Shown piece after piece: positions 43,786-54,596 of a stretch of 64,000 bases of DNA. This DNA is from Rhineura floridana (Eukaryota > Chordata > Lepidosauria > Squamata > Rhineuridae), in the NCBI RefSeq assembly GCF_030035675.1, contig NC_084482.1:225103943-225167942 (forward strand). Direction: 5' to 3'. The notes beneath the pieces are model-generated. The model was not told the DNA's origin. It searched no databases and saw nothing but the letters and a program-made list of their open reading frames with translations. Each line of letters starts with the position of its first letter. Position 1 is the first letter of the stretch. The translations under genes and the position numbers were made by a program.

Positions 43786-44200
43786 AATGAGGTATCATAA
43801 CAAGAGCCCCTGCTACATCTGGCCAATAGCCCTTCTAGTCCAGCATCCTGTTCTCAACAGTGGCCAACCAGATGCCTATGGGAAGCCCACTATAGGTATC
43901 CTCGTTATGTGGTCTAGGGCTGCTCCATTGACTCTGGTATGAACTTGTGCAGAAGTGGACGGTCACAGGAGATCCACAAGAGCACAACAAGTCCACTGGG
44001 TTTCCCCCCCCCCCTAAAAACCCAACTTTTGGAGATTTAGAAAGTGATGAAGAAAAGCGCTGAATAGTTTGGGATGAACGAACGGTTAATGGGAAAATGT
44101 GTAAATATCCCACAAGTAAATCAGGATTGTTATATAACTCCCCCATAAACAAATCAGCATGAATGCTCAATAAAGACCAGACACAGTTGAACCACTATGA
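43786..44200. repeat. Dispersed CAGCATCCTGTTCTC repeat and flank
   Basis: 43806-43900 on the plus strand has ACATCTGGCCAATAGCCC, GTCCAGCATCCTGTTCTCAA and CAGTGGCCAACCAGATGCC. The same element occurs at 49165-49250 and, reversed, at 56880-56990. Not classified here. Confidence 0.6.
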
Positions 44201-44554
44201 ACGCTTTGGACAAGCAACTCAGCATGAATGCTGAATAAACAGGTCATTTGGAGAAGCCTATAGTCTTACTCAGGCCAGGATTATCACAGAAGCCTTAACC
44301 ACAGAGTGATTGATTCTGCTGTCTCTCTTGTTATCTGGACAGTAAGGTTTGTGCTGTGACTTTTGCATTTATCTTCATTGAGGATACTTCTAAGTTGAAT
44401 AAGTTGTTGATTCCACCTGAAGCTTTTTATGTGTAAAGAGATCACTCTGACTGAAGCTTTTTCCACATGCATTCATATGATTTCTCCTTTGTGTATGCTT
44501 TTATGTCGAACTAGCTGTCAGCTGGCAATGAAGCTGATTCCACATTCGATGAAT

Positions 44555-45967
44555 TCATGTGGTTTCTCCCATGTGGCTTCTTTCATGTTGAATAAGCTGT
44601 TGACTGTCAATAAAGCACTGTCCACATTCCATGCATTTATACGGGTTCTCCCCCATGTGCATTCTTTTATGTAAAGCAATCTGGTATATGTATCTGAACT
44701 CCTTTCCACACTCCATGCACTTATATGGTTTCTCCCCTGTGTGGGTTCTTTGATGTTGGGTAAGGTGTCCGTTACTTCTGAAACTCTTTTCACATTCACT
44801 GCACTTATATGGTTTCTCCCCAGTGTGAGTTCTATGATGTAAAATAAGATGGCTACTCTGATAGAAGCTCTTTCCACACTCCATGCATTTATATGGTCTC
44901 TCCCCTGTATGTCTCCTTTTGTGTGTAATAAGATCTGAGTTTACAGTGAAGCATTTCCCACATTCCATGCATTCATATGGTTTTTCCCCTGTGTGGCTTC
45001 TTTGATGTTTAGTAAATGTTCCTCTATCAGTGAAGCCCTTTCCACATTCCGTACATTTATATGGTCTCTCCCCTGTGTGAGTTCTTTGATGTAAAGTAAG
45101 GCTACTGCTGACACTAAATCTCTTTCCACACTCTATGCATTTATATGGTTTTTCCCCAGTGTGGGTTCTTTGATGCTGTGTAAGTGTTCCACTGTCCCTG
45201 AAGCTCTTTCCACATAGCATGCACTGACAAGGTTTCTCCCCTGTGTGGATTCTTTGATGTAAAGTAAGTTGGCCACTCTGACAGAAGCTCTTTCCACACT
45301 CCATGCATTTATATGGTTTCTCTCTGGTATGGGTTCTTTGATGTTTAATAAGTGTTCCCCTATCCCTGAAGCTCTTTCCACATAGCATGCATTTACATGG
45401 TTTCTCCCCTGTATGGGTTCTGTGATGTACTATAAGTTTGCTACTCTCACAGAAGCTCTTTCCACACTCCATGCATTTAAATGGTTTCTCCCCTGTATGG
45501 GTTCTTACATGTAAAGTAAGGCTATGGCTCACCCTAAAGCTCTTTCCACACTCCATACATTTATATGGTTTCTCCCCTGTGTGGATTCTTTCATGTAAAG
45601 TAAGGCTACGGCTCAACCCAAAGCACTTTCCACACTCTATGCATTCATATGGTTTCCCTCCTGTGTGGGTTCTTTGATGTTTAGTTAGTGATACACTATC
45701 CTTGAAGCTTTTTCCACACTCCATGCATTCATACGGTTTCTCTGTGTGGGTCCTCTGATGTGCTGTAAAGTTTGTTTTATGACTGAAGCTCTTGCCACAC
45801 TCCATACATTTAAACAGTTCCTCCCCTGTGTGAGTTCTTTGATGTTCGGTAAGACTGGAGCTCCAACTGAAACTTTTCCCACACTCCATGTATTTATGTG
45901 GTTTCTCCTCTGTGTGGGTTCTTTCATATAAGGTAAGGCTACTGCAGACACTAAAGCTTATTTCCAT
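44555..45967 (-). CDS. C2H2 zinc-finger array, left copy (about 15 intact fingers)
   Basis: A 470-codon frame on the minus strand is almost entirely 28-residue C2H2 fingers with Kruppel linkers ([16 protein letters not shown]). Residues 1-23 are the tail of a damaged finger. Residues 24-51 form a finger whose first cysteine is tyrosine (KYMECGKSF). Fifteen complete fingers follow, to the stop after HMGETT; one linker is a residue short (HTEKP). A further decayed finger lies past the stop, in another frame (44430-44555). Such proteins bind DNA in the nucleus, often as repressors. Upstream, the fingers before 45967 are out of frame (see 45968-46311), so a full protein is not evident. It is the inverted partner of the 60589-62205 array. 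Confidence 0.9.
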   Translation of the reverse strand: MEISFSVCSSLTLYERTHTEEKPHKYMECGKSFSWSSSLTEHQRTHTGEELFKCMECGKSFSHKTNFTAHQRTHTEKPYECMECGKSFKDSVSLTKHQRTHTGGKPYECIECGKCFGLSRSLTLHERIHTGEKPYKCMECGKSFRVSHSLTLHVRTHTGEKPFKCMECGKSFCESSKLIVHHRTHTGEKPCKCMLCGKSFRDRGTLIKHQRTHTREKPYKCMECGKSFCQSGQLTLHQRIHTGEKPCQCMLCGKSFRDSGTLTQHQRTHTGEKPYKCIECGKRFSVSSSLTLHQRTHTGERPYKCTECGKGFTDRGTFTKHQRSHTGEKPYECMECGKCFTVNSDLITHKRRHTGERPYKCMECGKSFYQSSHLILHHRTHTGEKPYKCSECEKSFRSNGHLTQHQRTHTGEKPYKCMECGKEFRYIYQIALHKRMHMGENPYKCMECGQCFIDSQQLIQHERSHMGETT

Positions 45968-46311
45968 TCAATATATTTATAAAGTTTCTCCCTTGGATGG
46001 TTTTTTTAAAAAAATGTTTAGTAACTGTTCCCTTATCACTGGAGCTCTTTTCATACTCCATGCATTCATACTCTCCCTCCTGTGCAGGTTCTGTAATGTG
46101 TATTAGGTTTGATTTCTCTCTGGATATTTTTTCACTGGATATTTTTTCTTTCTCTTTTCTTTGTCATCTTCCTGTGTGATCAGGAGTTCACGGTCATCAG
46201 TACCATGTAAAGTACAGGATTTCTTCCAGTCTTTGATTGGTTTCCTGCATGCCTTTTGCCCATAACACCACAGATGGCTTCCTGTAATTCTTTCTCCTGC
46301 TGTTTACCTGT
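45968..46311 (-). pseudogene. Upstream part of left zinc-finger exon, frame-broken
   Basis: A good acceptor, CCACCCTCCTACAG on the minus strand, lies at about 46311. The sequence after it opens with a frame KQQEKELQEAICGVMGKRHA that stops near 46185. A later frame reads GEYECMEYEKSSSDKGTVTK, a degenerate finger, then is out of frame with the array start at 45967. So the last exon is recognisable but disrupted between its acceptor and the open array. No KRAB or SCAN exon was found. Confidence 0.6.
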
Positions 46312-48154
46312 AGGAGGGTGGGGGAAGAAAAGGAAAAGAAAAGCCCATTAGAAGTTTAAGGTTCCCATTGTGGATCTAGGCTCCATTTCATTACATCATA
46401 TACAAGATTCTCCCCCTTTCATCTCTCTCAGCCCTGCTGAATCCTAGGACACTTTTCAAAGACACAACTGACTCAGATAATAACTTCAATTCCTTTTTTA
46501 TCCATTTCCCACTTGATCCCAGTAGGCACAGAGAGGGGTGGAGTTTCTCCTGAGGCCTGGCAGCAGAAGTCAACCATATCAGACAAATTTGTGAACATTA
46601 ATATAGTACATTTATCCTAAATAGTAGTACGGTGTCTTGCATATCCCCCCCCCAATAGCAATCTAATATATGGGGGAAAGACTGGAGGGGTTGGGGATAG
46701 GAAGTGATTTTATAGTGCTCTGTGTGAACAAAGTTAAGAGTTTAGCTAAGTATAATCCGAATTAGTTAGACTTTACATGTCAAGGCTTGCTTTTGACTCC
46801 TGTGCAAAGTGACAGTGGTGAGTGGGGTGTGGGAAAGAGATGGCTCATTTAAAAACGTTTTAGATTTTATTATTGTTGATGACTTGCCTTATACCTGATC
46901 TTTTTAAGCAAGTCTGGAAGTCATTTCAGCTGAAAATTGGGGTAAAAATGCTTTGTCTGTTGTATACTATGCTGTGGAAGATGGTAACATTTTAACATTG
47001 TACGGCTGTCATTCTCAATATTGCTTTTTCCTCACAATAGGACTTGTACAGCCCTTATTTAGGAAGTGTGCCGTTGCACAAGTGCAGAGTGCCATTGTCT
47101 CCTCACTGAAAAACATCAATTATTATCTGCAAATCTGTGGAAAAGGGAAGAGCTTTCATGTAAGGGGTATAATTATGATTTTCAGACAGAATTGACTGCA
47201 TGGATTGTACTCAAGTAACTTATACTTAGATTAGCCCCATTAAAATGAATGGCTATGGCTAGGTTCAATGGGTCTACTCTGAGTAAAAGTTAGTTGAATA
47301 CAACCCCATACCTCTTATTTAGAAATTAAACCATACCATATGAGTTTGAATTCATATATTGTTTGTGCATGCACATTCATTGCCAAGAAACTAAACAAAA
47401 ACTTCTAAAATGTGAGGAACACTCCCTTCTAGTTGTACGCAGTTTCCTCTCTCCAAAACATCAGTTTAACTTTTCATTATCCAAATTACTTATTTTTCTG
47501 AATTGAAAGAACAAAGTATTCCAACCAACAGAAAAAAATATATAATTGTTTCATTTGCGGCAGGGCAAATTAGAGCATACCAGAACATATTTTCAATGCA
47601 TGCTTCACTCCTGAAAATGTGAAGTCGTGTGCAGAGCATATCACCAGTGAGTAACAACAATGATGGCTCAGATCAGTTTGGCTTGCCCAACCCACCAGCT
47701 GCTCCAGCCTTTAACGAGTGAATGCAGAGGAAATGGTTCAGGCAAACTTTGTTGCAACGCATAGTCAAGCCATCCACCTTTTCTCCTCCCAGTCCCTGCA
47801 TTTACCAAAATAAATGCAAAGCCGTTAAGTAAAAGGTAGAAAAATATTTATTACAGAAAGAGACGCACATTGTGTCCAACATGTGCTTGCCAGCAAGATG
47901 ACAAAACAAATACTAAACCCAAACAAAAAAGCTTCTCAAAGTAGGAAGCAGTCACTGCTATTTCTCCGGCTGCTGCCGGAATGTGCTAAGAGCTGTGAGG
48001 AGGTGTAGCCTTCAAGGCAGCCACTTTGAACATGCTCTAAATGCATATCTCTGATTCAGATAGGTCTACCCTGAGGCAGCACTATTAATGATCAACTATA
48101 GCTGTGTCTGGTATGGCTTATGCTAATCCCTGCATCCTGATTGGCAGGTTTGTT
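46312..48154. other. Left-arm intron-like sequence
   Basis: Holds patches with inverted partners in the right arm (46390-46500, 46660-46730, 47035-47200). 47041-47110 (GACTTGTACAGCCCTTATTT, AAAACATCAATTATTATCTG) pairs with 59335-59440. 47230-48150 has no named feature. Confidence 0.6.
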
Positions 48155-48482
48155 GCTGTTATGTGCCTTCAAGTCGATTACGACTTATGGCGACCCTGTG
48201 AATCAGCGACCTCCAAGAGCATCTGTCGTGAACCACCCTGCTCGGATCTTGTAAGTTCAGGTCTGTGGCTTCCTTTATGGAATCAATCCACCTCTTGTTT
48301 GGCCTTCCTCTTTTTTTACTCCCTTCTGTTTTTCTCAGCATTATTGTCTTTTCTAGTGAATCTTCTCATTATGTGTCCAAAGTATGATAGCCTCAGTTTC
48401 ATCATTTTAGCTTCTAGTGATGATAGTTCTGGTTTAATTTTTTCTAACATCCAATTATTTTGTCTTTTTCGCAGACCATGGT
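48155..48482 (-). mobile_element. BovB LINE 3' end
   Basis: ATGTGCCTTCAAGTCGATTA at the left. The minus frame reads GRPNKRWIDSIKEATDLNLQ and VVHDRCSWRSLIHRVAISRN. It stops at about 48482 where the flanking word TGGTTGGCAGG resembles GATTGGCAGG at 48140, a possible target duplication. Confidence 0.9.
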
Positions 48483-48599
48483 TGGCAGGTTTACCCTCAT
48501 GATAACAGGAGAGGGGTGAGAACCTATGAAAATGGTGATTTTTCCTTTGGTTCTCCTGCCTGGAGATGGAGGGACCTCCAAACTACAGCAAAGATGCAC

Positions 48600-49135
48600 C
48601 TAGGGCCTCCCTCCTCAATCCCCTGGCAGAGAATAGTCCCACCACACACCTTGAACTGCTACCTGCCAGTCTCTCCTCTTCATTACAGCCCAGGACAAAT
48701 GGATGTTGTCCTTCTTCCCACCAGAGACAAGGTCTGGTTTGGGAGAGGGTGTCTTTCAAACAAAGAGACCGGAGAATGATTTCTCCCAGCTGCAAGATAT
48801 TCAGGCACTCCGAGTCCCCCCATTTCTCTCTGGACCCCTCCCCTAAGACAAGAGCACAGAAAGGCAAAATACCAGATCTTCTTCTGATGACTAAGGCAGA
48901 GGAGTTAGGACCCAGCAGGATCCGTCTGGCCCTTGTGTACAAGCGCTCGCTGTACACAAAGCTCAGCTGAGTGGCACTAGGATATCTCAGCTGATGGAAG
49001 GGAAACTCCAACCTTCCTCCTTAGAGGAGCCCAGTTTTGGACCAGGCCACAGTTCTTTCCAGTCCAGCATCCCCACAGGGGCCAACCAGATGTCCCAATG
49101 GGAAGCCCCCAAGCAGAACCTGAGCGAAAATTATT
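48600..49135 (-). other. Left-arm segment paired with 56200-56640; possible old exon
   Basis: On the minus strand it reads GAGTGCCTGAATATCTTGCA, TTTGAAAGACACCCTCTCCC, AAACCAGACCTTGTCTCTGG and CATCCATTTGTCCTGGGC. 56475-56600 has the forward equivalents (GAATGCCTGAATATTTTTCA, AAACCAGACCATGTTTCC, GATCCATTTGTCTGTTGGGG). A 142-codon minus frame spans it (ECLNILQLGE), and the other copy gives ECLNIFQSGG. No protein family recognised. Confidence 0.6.
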
Positions 49136-49139
49136 TTTA

Positions 49140-49440
49140 TTTATTTATTATTTAAGAACATAACAACATAAGAAGAGCCTGCTGGATCAGGCCAGTGGCC
49201 CATCTAGTCCAGCATCCTGTTCTCACAGTGGCCAACCAGGTGCCTGGTTTGATTTATATCCCGTCCTTCCTCCCAGCAGGAGCCCAGGGCGGCAAACAGA
49301 AATGCTAAAAACACTTTAAAACATCATAAAAAGACCTTAAAATACATTAAAACAAAACAACGTTAAAAAAATCTTTTTAAAAAAAAAGGGTTAAAAACGT
49401 ATTATTAAAGAAAACATATTAAAAGCAATTCTAGCACATT
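49140..49440 (-). mobile_element. Dispersed repeat and L2-type tail
   Basis: 49165-49250 has AGAAGAGCCTGCTGGATCAG and GTCCAGCATCCTGTTCTCAC. 49245-49440 is an L2-type tail in reverse (ATATCCCGTCCTTCCTCCCA, GCAAACAGAAATGC, TTAAAACATCATAAAAAGAC). Confidence 0.7.
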
Positions 49441-49745
49441 ATCCGTCTCCCACTGAGCTGCACTGCTGAGTAGCACCCAGAGGTTTGCTGGACTATAATG
49501 AAATGGTGAAGTATTTCTAATAAAATGAAATGAAAATATGCATACACACACACACAAGTGGATGTCCAAACTCAGAGGAGGGATTATTGAGGAGCATCAA
49601 CAGTGTACAGAAAGGGGCAAAGGGCATTTCTGAGGAGGGACAAGCAAGTAAAACGCTTCATTCTAGTAAAAAAAAAAAGGTGTGTGGGGGGGGGGAGAAT
49701 GCTGGAACAAGCCGCTGGTCCAGAGAGCCACCTATGCCAAAATTT
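49440..49745. repeat. Inverted copy of 31787-32118
   Basis: Contains GCTGCACTGCTGAGTAGCAC, GGGGCAAAGGGCATTTCTGA, GGACAAGCAAGTAAAACGC and GCCACCTATGCCAAAATTTC, the reverse of the 31.8-32.1 kb segment. Joined to a CR1 end at 49746 as the other copy is at 31786. Confidence 0.75.
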
Positions 49746-50145
49746 CATAGAATCATAGAATAGTAGAGTTGGAAGGGGGCTATAAGGCCATCAAGTCCAC
49801 CCCCCTGCTCAATGAAGAAATCCAACTTAAAGCATTCCTGACAGATGGCTGTCTAGCTGCCTCTTGAATGCCTCTATTGTTGGAGAGCCCAACGTCTCCC
49901 GAGGTCATTGGTTCCATTGTCGTTAGGACATTTTTCCTGATGTTCAGCTGAAATCTGGCTTCCCGCAACTTGAGCCTGTTATTCCGCGTCCTGCACCCTC
50001 AATCAGAAGAGATCCCGGCCCTCCTCTGTGTGATAACCTTTCATGTAGTTGAAGAGTGCTATCCTATCTCCCCTCAGTCTTCTCTTCCCCAGGCTAAACA
50101 CGCCCAGTTCTTCCAGTCTCTCCTCATAGGGCTTTGTTTCCAGTG
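49746..50145 (-). mobile_element. CR1 LINE 3' end
   Basis: AATCATAGAATAGTAGAGTT at the left, then GCTATAAGGCCATCAAGTCC, TTTTTCCTGATGTTCAGCTG, TTTCATGTAGTTGAAGAGTG and TCTTCCAGTCTCTCCTCATA. Minus orientation, 5'-truncated. Confidence 0.93.
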
Positions 50146-51099
50146 AATTATTTGGTGAATAAAAGCCAAAAACACAGATTAAACCACTGCTGCTTACAAA
50201 CAGAATGCGTTTATAAGAGACAATATGCCCCTCCCCCCAAGCGCTTTGCTGAAGAGGCTTTTCATCAGAGGAGTTTCTTTATTGATCTCTATTTGGGACA
50301 ACAAAGAAATCGGTCTGGCTTGAAGCGGTCTTTGTGCAACCACAACTACAAATCTTATGACTGTGGCCCCCACAAGAGGCAGTGATGGAAGTTGGATGGA
50401 TTTAAAAGAGGATTAGAGAAATTCACGGAGGAATGCTGGGAATCACAAGGGGGGAGGCTGTCACTCAGGTCTTCCCTGCACCTCTTCTCCACACAGGAAC
50501 ACGATCACGTAAAAAGCTGCCTTAAACTGAGTCAGGACGTTAATCTATGGCTTTTCCCTAATGGTCCAGCTTATGAGAGAGTCCCGCTGGGGCATCTGGT
50601 TAGCTGCGGTGAGAACAGGGTGCTGGACTAGATGGGCCCCCTTTGCCCTGATCCAGAAGCCAACACTCATCATTTACTTTCTGAGCCAACTTCTCCTCCA
50701 AGGAGTTCAGGAAGACACATATAATACTTTGCTTCTTTTGTCCTCACAACAACCCAGTGAGGTAGGTTGGGCTGAGAGAGCAACGGGCCCAAGGTTACCC
50801 AGAGAGTTCTACAGCTGACTTGAGACTTGAGCCCGGCTCTCCAATGCAAAGCCCAAACCTCCAACCACTGTACACCACATAGACTCTCATCCTGGCCTGC
50901 CTTACAGGGCTGTTGAGAGAATTACTTAAATGCTGTACTATAAACCCTAAGCGCTACTGCCAAAGCCCGTGATGTTTCCAAGGCAAGTGGCGAAGCCGAG
51001 CCTGACCAAGGGTGGAGAGAAAGATCCTCAGCACCAACCAAGACCAGCCCAGGAGAGGGGACATTCAGTCATTCATTCATTTCTTCCACCCACCCTATT
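50146..51099. other. Left-arm sequence with repeat fragments
   Basis: 50560-50660 holds a fragment of the dispersed repeat (GGGGCATCTGGTTAGCTGCG, GGTGCTGGACTAGATGGGCC). 50725-50900 in reverse is a MIR-like SINE (CAACAACCCAGTGAGGTAGG, TTGAGCCCGGCTCTCC). The rest is unassigned. Confidence 0.5.
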
Positions 51100-51109
51100 T
51101 TCCTTGATG

Positions 51110-51205
51110 GTAAACCCCCCTCTGAATACCGCTTACCATGAAATCCCTATTCATAGGGTCGCCGTAAGTCGGGATCGACCTGAAGGCAGAAAATTTCCAT
51201 TTAGC
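51110..51205 (+). mobile_element. Sauria-type SINE 3' fragment
   Basis: AAACCCCCCTCTGAATACCG, TACCATGAAATCCCTATTCA and GGGTCGCCGTAAGTCGGGAT, the forward 3' half of the SINE at 25391. The tRNA-like head is missing. Confidence 0.85.
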
Positions 51206-52000
51206 AGGAGGGAAACTGACCAGGCTCCCTCCCACTGGAGAAAATCCAAAAGCGCCTCTCCCTCTGGATATTCCCCCCCCCAAATGTGGCCACCATCCTC
51301 CCAGCAAAGCTGCTTTCTTTACAACAGGGTGACCCACACACACACACACGAGATTAGACAGAACTCCCAGAGGGGAGGACAGGAAGATCCTGCAATCCAA
51401 ACAATGCAGGGATTTTTTGTGGGTGCGGGGGTTACTGTATACTTGGACAAAGCTGAAGTTTTGCAGGGTGTCCCTTCCCTCAGCCTCCCCACCGGCCCCC
51501 AAGCCTCTTTTTTTTCTGCGCCAAGCTCCCACCTCCCCCACCCCCGGCCTCGCACCCAAATCCCACCCGCCTTGATGTGACGGGGGGGCTTCAAAGAGGA
51601 TCTTGCCATGCAAAACCGCGGGGCTCTGCGCGCTCTACATTTGCGCCTGGATCGCATGGATCAGGCCCCCCTGCCTGTGGATTCCGAAAGAGAAGCTGGA
51701 GCGGGGGTCTCCCCTCCCACAACCCAAATTCTCAGCCCCCCTCCTTCTGTCTCCGCACCCCCCTTTACCTCTTTCTTCCCCCTCTTTCCACCGTCGCCAA
51801 AGAAGCCCGATTCTCCGTTCCTGGAAAGACAAAGGTGGGCGCCTTCCAGCGACCAGAGCTCGGTCCACTGAACCACTAGAGGAGCGGAGGGAGAGCAGAA
51901 AGTCTCTCGGTGGGTCTGTGCCTCAGACTCCCCCTCCCCGCAAACGCCCCTTTCAGCGGCTGCTGTGAAACCGGAGCCAGACCGAAAACAGCGGCAGCGA
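51206..52000 (-). promoter_or_regulatory. GC-rich 5' block of the left zinc-finger copy
   Basis: CpG-rich sequence (GCATGCAAAAC-type to GCGCGCTCTACATTTGCG) that matches 54990-55790 on the opposite strand: AAAGACAAAGGTGGGCG pairs with CGCCCACCTTTGTCTTTCC, and CGGTCCACTGAACCACTAG with CAGTGGTTCAACAGATGG. By position and inverted symmetry it should hold the promoter and first exon of the left zinc-finger gene, reading leftward. No TATA box or defined start site is claimed. Confidence 0.5.
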
Positions 52001-52061
52001 TGCAATTCAAAAGGGCAGGCAAATCGGCAAACGGGAAACAAAACAGGCAATATCTGTCTCT

Positions 52062-53245
52062 AGCACATAGATCTCTCTCTTACCATATATGGAGCGAGAA
52101 ACGCCAGATGTCCAAGCTGGATTTAGAAAGGGAAGAGGCACCAGAGATCATATTGCAGACATATGTTGGATAATGGAAGGGATTTCAAAAGGAAATTACC
52201 CTGTGCTTTGTAGACTACAGCAAAGCCTTTGACTGTGTAGATCATGAAAAACTATGGAATGCTTTAAAAGAAATGGGGGTGCCACAGCATCTGATTGTCC
52301 TGATGCGCAACCTATACTCTGGACAAGAGGCTACTGTAAGGACAGAATATGGAGAAACCGATTGGCTCCCAATAGAAAAGGGTGTGAGACATATTAGTTT
52401 AATCTATATGCGGAACATATCATACGGAAAGCGGGATTGGTCCAAGGTGGAGGTGTGAAAATTGGAGGGAGAAATATCAATAATTTAAGATATGCAGACA
52501 ATACCATACTACTAGCAGAAACTAGTATTGATTTGAAACAAATGCTGATGAAAGTTGAAGAGGAAAGCACAAAAGCAGGACTACAGCTGAATGTCAAGAA
52601 GACTAAAGTAATGACAACAGAAGATTTATGTACCTTTAAAGTTGACAATGAGGATATTGAATTTGTCAAGGATTATCAATACCTTGGCACAGTCATTAAT
52701 CAAAATGGAGACAACAAGAAATCAGAAGAAGGCTAGGACTGTGGAGGGCAGCTATGAGAGAACTAGAAAATGCAAAGATGTATCACTGAACACCAAAGTC
52801 AGGATCATTCAGACCATGGTATTTCTGATCTCTATGTATGGATGTGAAATTTGGACAGTGAAAAAAGTGGATAAGAGAAGAATCATCTCATTTGAAATGT
52901 GGTGTTGGAGGAGAGTTTTGTGTATACCATGGACCATGAAAAAGACAAATAACAGGGTGTCAGAACAAATTAAACCAGAATTATCATTAGAAGCTAAAAT
53001 GATGAAACTGAGGTTATCATACTTTGGACACATAATGAGAAGACATGATTCACTAGGAAATGTTGGGGGAAACGGGAGTAGAAAAACAGGAAGGCCAAAC
53101 AAGAGATGGACTGATTCCATAAAGGAAGCCACAGACCTGAATTTACAAGATCTGAGCAGGGTGGTTCACAACAGATGCTATTGGAGGTCACTGGTTCATA
53201 GGGTTACCATAAGTCACAATCGACTTGAAAGCACATAACACACAC
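52062..53245 (+). mobile_element. BovB LINE, 5'-truncated, in the left arm only
   Basis: Begins in RT (CGTGGA-free junction near CTCTTACCATATATGGAGCG). Frames read FVDYSKAFDCVDHEKLW, INNLRYADNTILL (ADD altered to ADN), MYGCEIWTVKKVDKRRI, MWCWRRVLCIPWTMKKTNNR and RHDSLGNVGG up to the 3' end GACTTGAAAGCACATAACAC. Broken by several frame changes. The right arm has no BovB at the matching place. Confidence 0.93.
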
Positions 53246-53526
53246 ACAGAGCACACACAGAATATAGATCCGATATAGTTTAAAAAAATCCAAGCCTATA
53301 AATCATAACAACAAAGTTAATTTATTTTTAAAAAATAATAATCCAGGAATCATGCTACTAGTTCAGTTCTGCTGCAGATCACTTTTAATGGCATTGAAAA
53401 TTATCTATCGATAAATTAATAGATACGGTAGACAGCTTTTCTCCCTCTCTCAAAATACTAGAACCCGATGGATCTTCCAAGTTGGAAGGTTCAGGGGCAG
53501 GACAGTCAAAAGAAAGTTCCACAATC
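53246..53526. other. No recognised feature
   Basis: AT-rich sequence between the BovB 3' end and the dispersed repeat. Confidence 0.4.
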
Positions 53527-53790
53527 ATGGGTGCAGTGGTCCAGGGTCTCAGGGGATCTTAGACCCTTTACTTTTTTCAGAGCAGGGTCCCAATGTCTCC
53601 AACGACCTATGAGTCAATCAGCATAAACAGCATATTGGCCACTGAAAAGAGTCTTCTCACATTCTTCCTTATCCTTTCCTGATGATTGGAGCCAATCAGA
53701 GTGAAAGGAGGTGAGTCAACCACTGAGAAGACTCTTCTCAGTAACTAACATACTCCCCTTTTATGCTGATTGGCTCCTAAGGACATCTGT
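53527..53790 (-). repeat. GAGAAGAGTCTTCTC repeat, inner end of left arm
   Basis: Reverse copy: GATCTTAGACCCTTTAC, AGGGTCCCAATGTCTCC, GGAGCCAATCAGAGTGAAAG and CTGAGAAGACTCTTCTCAG. Inverted partner of 54597-54800. Confidence 0.78.
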
Positions 53791-54596
53791 TGCTTTGGAA
53801 GAAGTCACACATGGGAAGAACCGACGAGTGTGGAGATGGCAACAGAGAGCAAGCGAGTGTGTGTGGCTGTGAGGGGACGTGGTGTGATCATCATGAAGGG
53901 GCCCTGCACTTCTGAATTTGTTACTACACTACCGTCCACAGCACATAGAGAAACTAGGGAATCCTAAGCAATTGGGATGGCTTTAAAAATCAGGTGTTCC
54001 CAGACTTTACAGGTAAAAACCACACCGCCCCCATCACAGCACATGACAACTGCTGCCAACAGGAAGGAAGGAAGATCACCAATTGGTCCACCGAGACCTT
54101 CCGCACATTTCAGCAGCTGGAGGCAGTCTCTCCGAATGCCAGTTGAAGAATTCGAGAGCGCTATGGCTCACTTCCTCCGCATTGGGGGGCATCTGGCTGG
54201 CCACCGCAAGAAGAGGCTGGGTGGGCCCCTTTTGGCCTGACCCGGGTGCTGCAGGGCTCTTCTGATGCGCTGTGAGCAGGGCCGTAAGCAGGGGCCCTTC
54301 GCAATAGCCACAACCACACACCCCTTCTAAGATTATGCAACCTTGTCAGATTAGATAATAATCCAGCCAGGCTTGAATGCTGCTTTCGGATTCTCTGTCG
54401 CTGTCAAACGCTGCCGTTTGACTGTCTTTTCTCACAGTCCGAGCTATTGCTTGAGTACAATGTTTTACACATTGCTGCTACCAAACTGCTTGATGATGTG
54501 GATGGGATGCTACCATCAGGATTCACGGTCTCTTCACCTGCACCTACAGAATTCCCACTCTCTACAACTTGACTTTTTGATGTAGGAACTAATAGG
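53791..54596. other. Spacer at the axis of the inverted duplication
   Basis: About 0.8 kb between the innermost matched repeats. I found no self-complementary partner for it in the window. It includes GGCATCTGGCTGGCCACCGC at about 54188, a repeat fragment. No gene supported. Confidence 0.5.

Larger units (their letters stand above)
44213..53790 (-). repeat. Left arm of zinc-finger inverted duplication
   Basis: Ordered inverted matches with the right arm: GCATGAATGCTGAATAA (44222) with 63275; finger arrays 44.5-46.0 with 60.6-62.2; 46390-46500 with 60100-60200; 46660-46730 with 59555-59620; 47035-47200 with 59255-59450; 48620-48900 with 56400-56630; 49060-49130 with 56205-56265; 51200-52000 with 54990-55790; 53527-53790 with 54597-54800. 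Unequal spacing is explained partly by insertions such as BovB at 52062. Confidence 0.85.
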
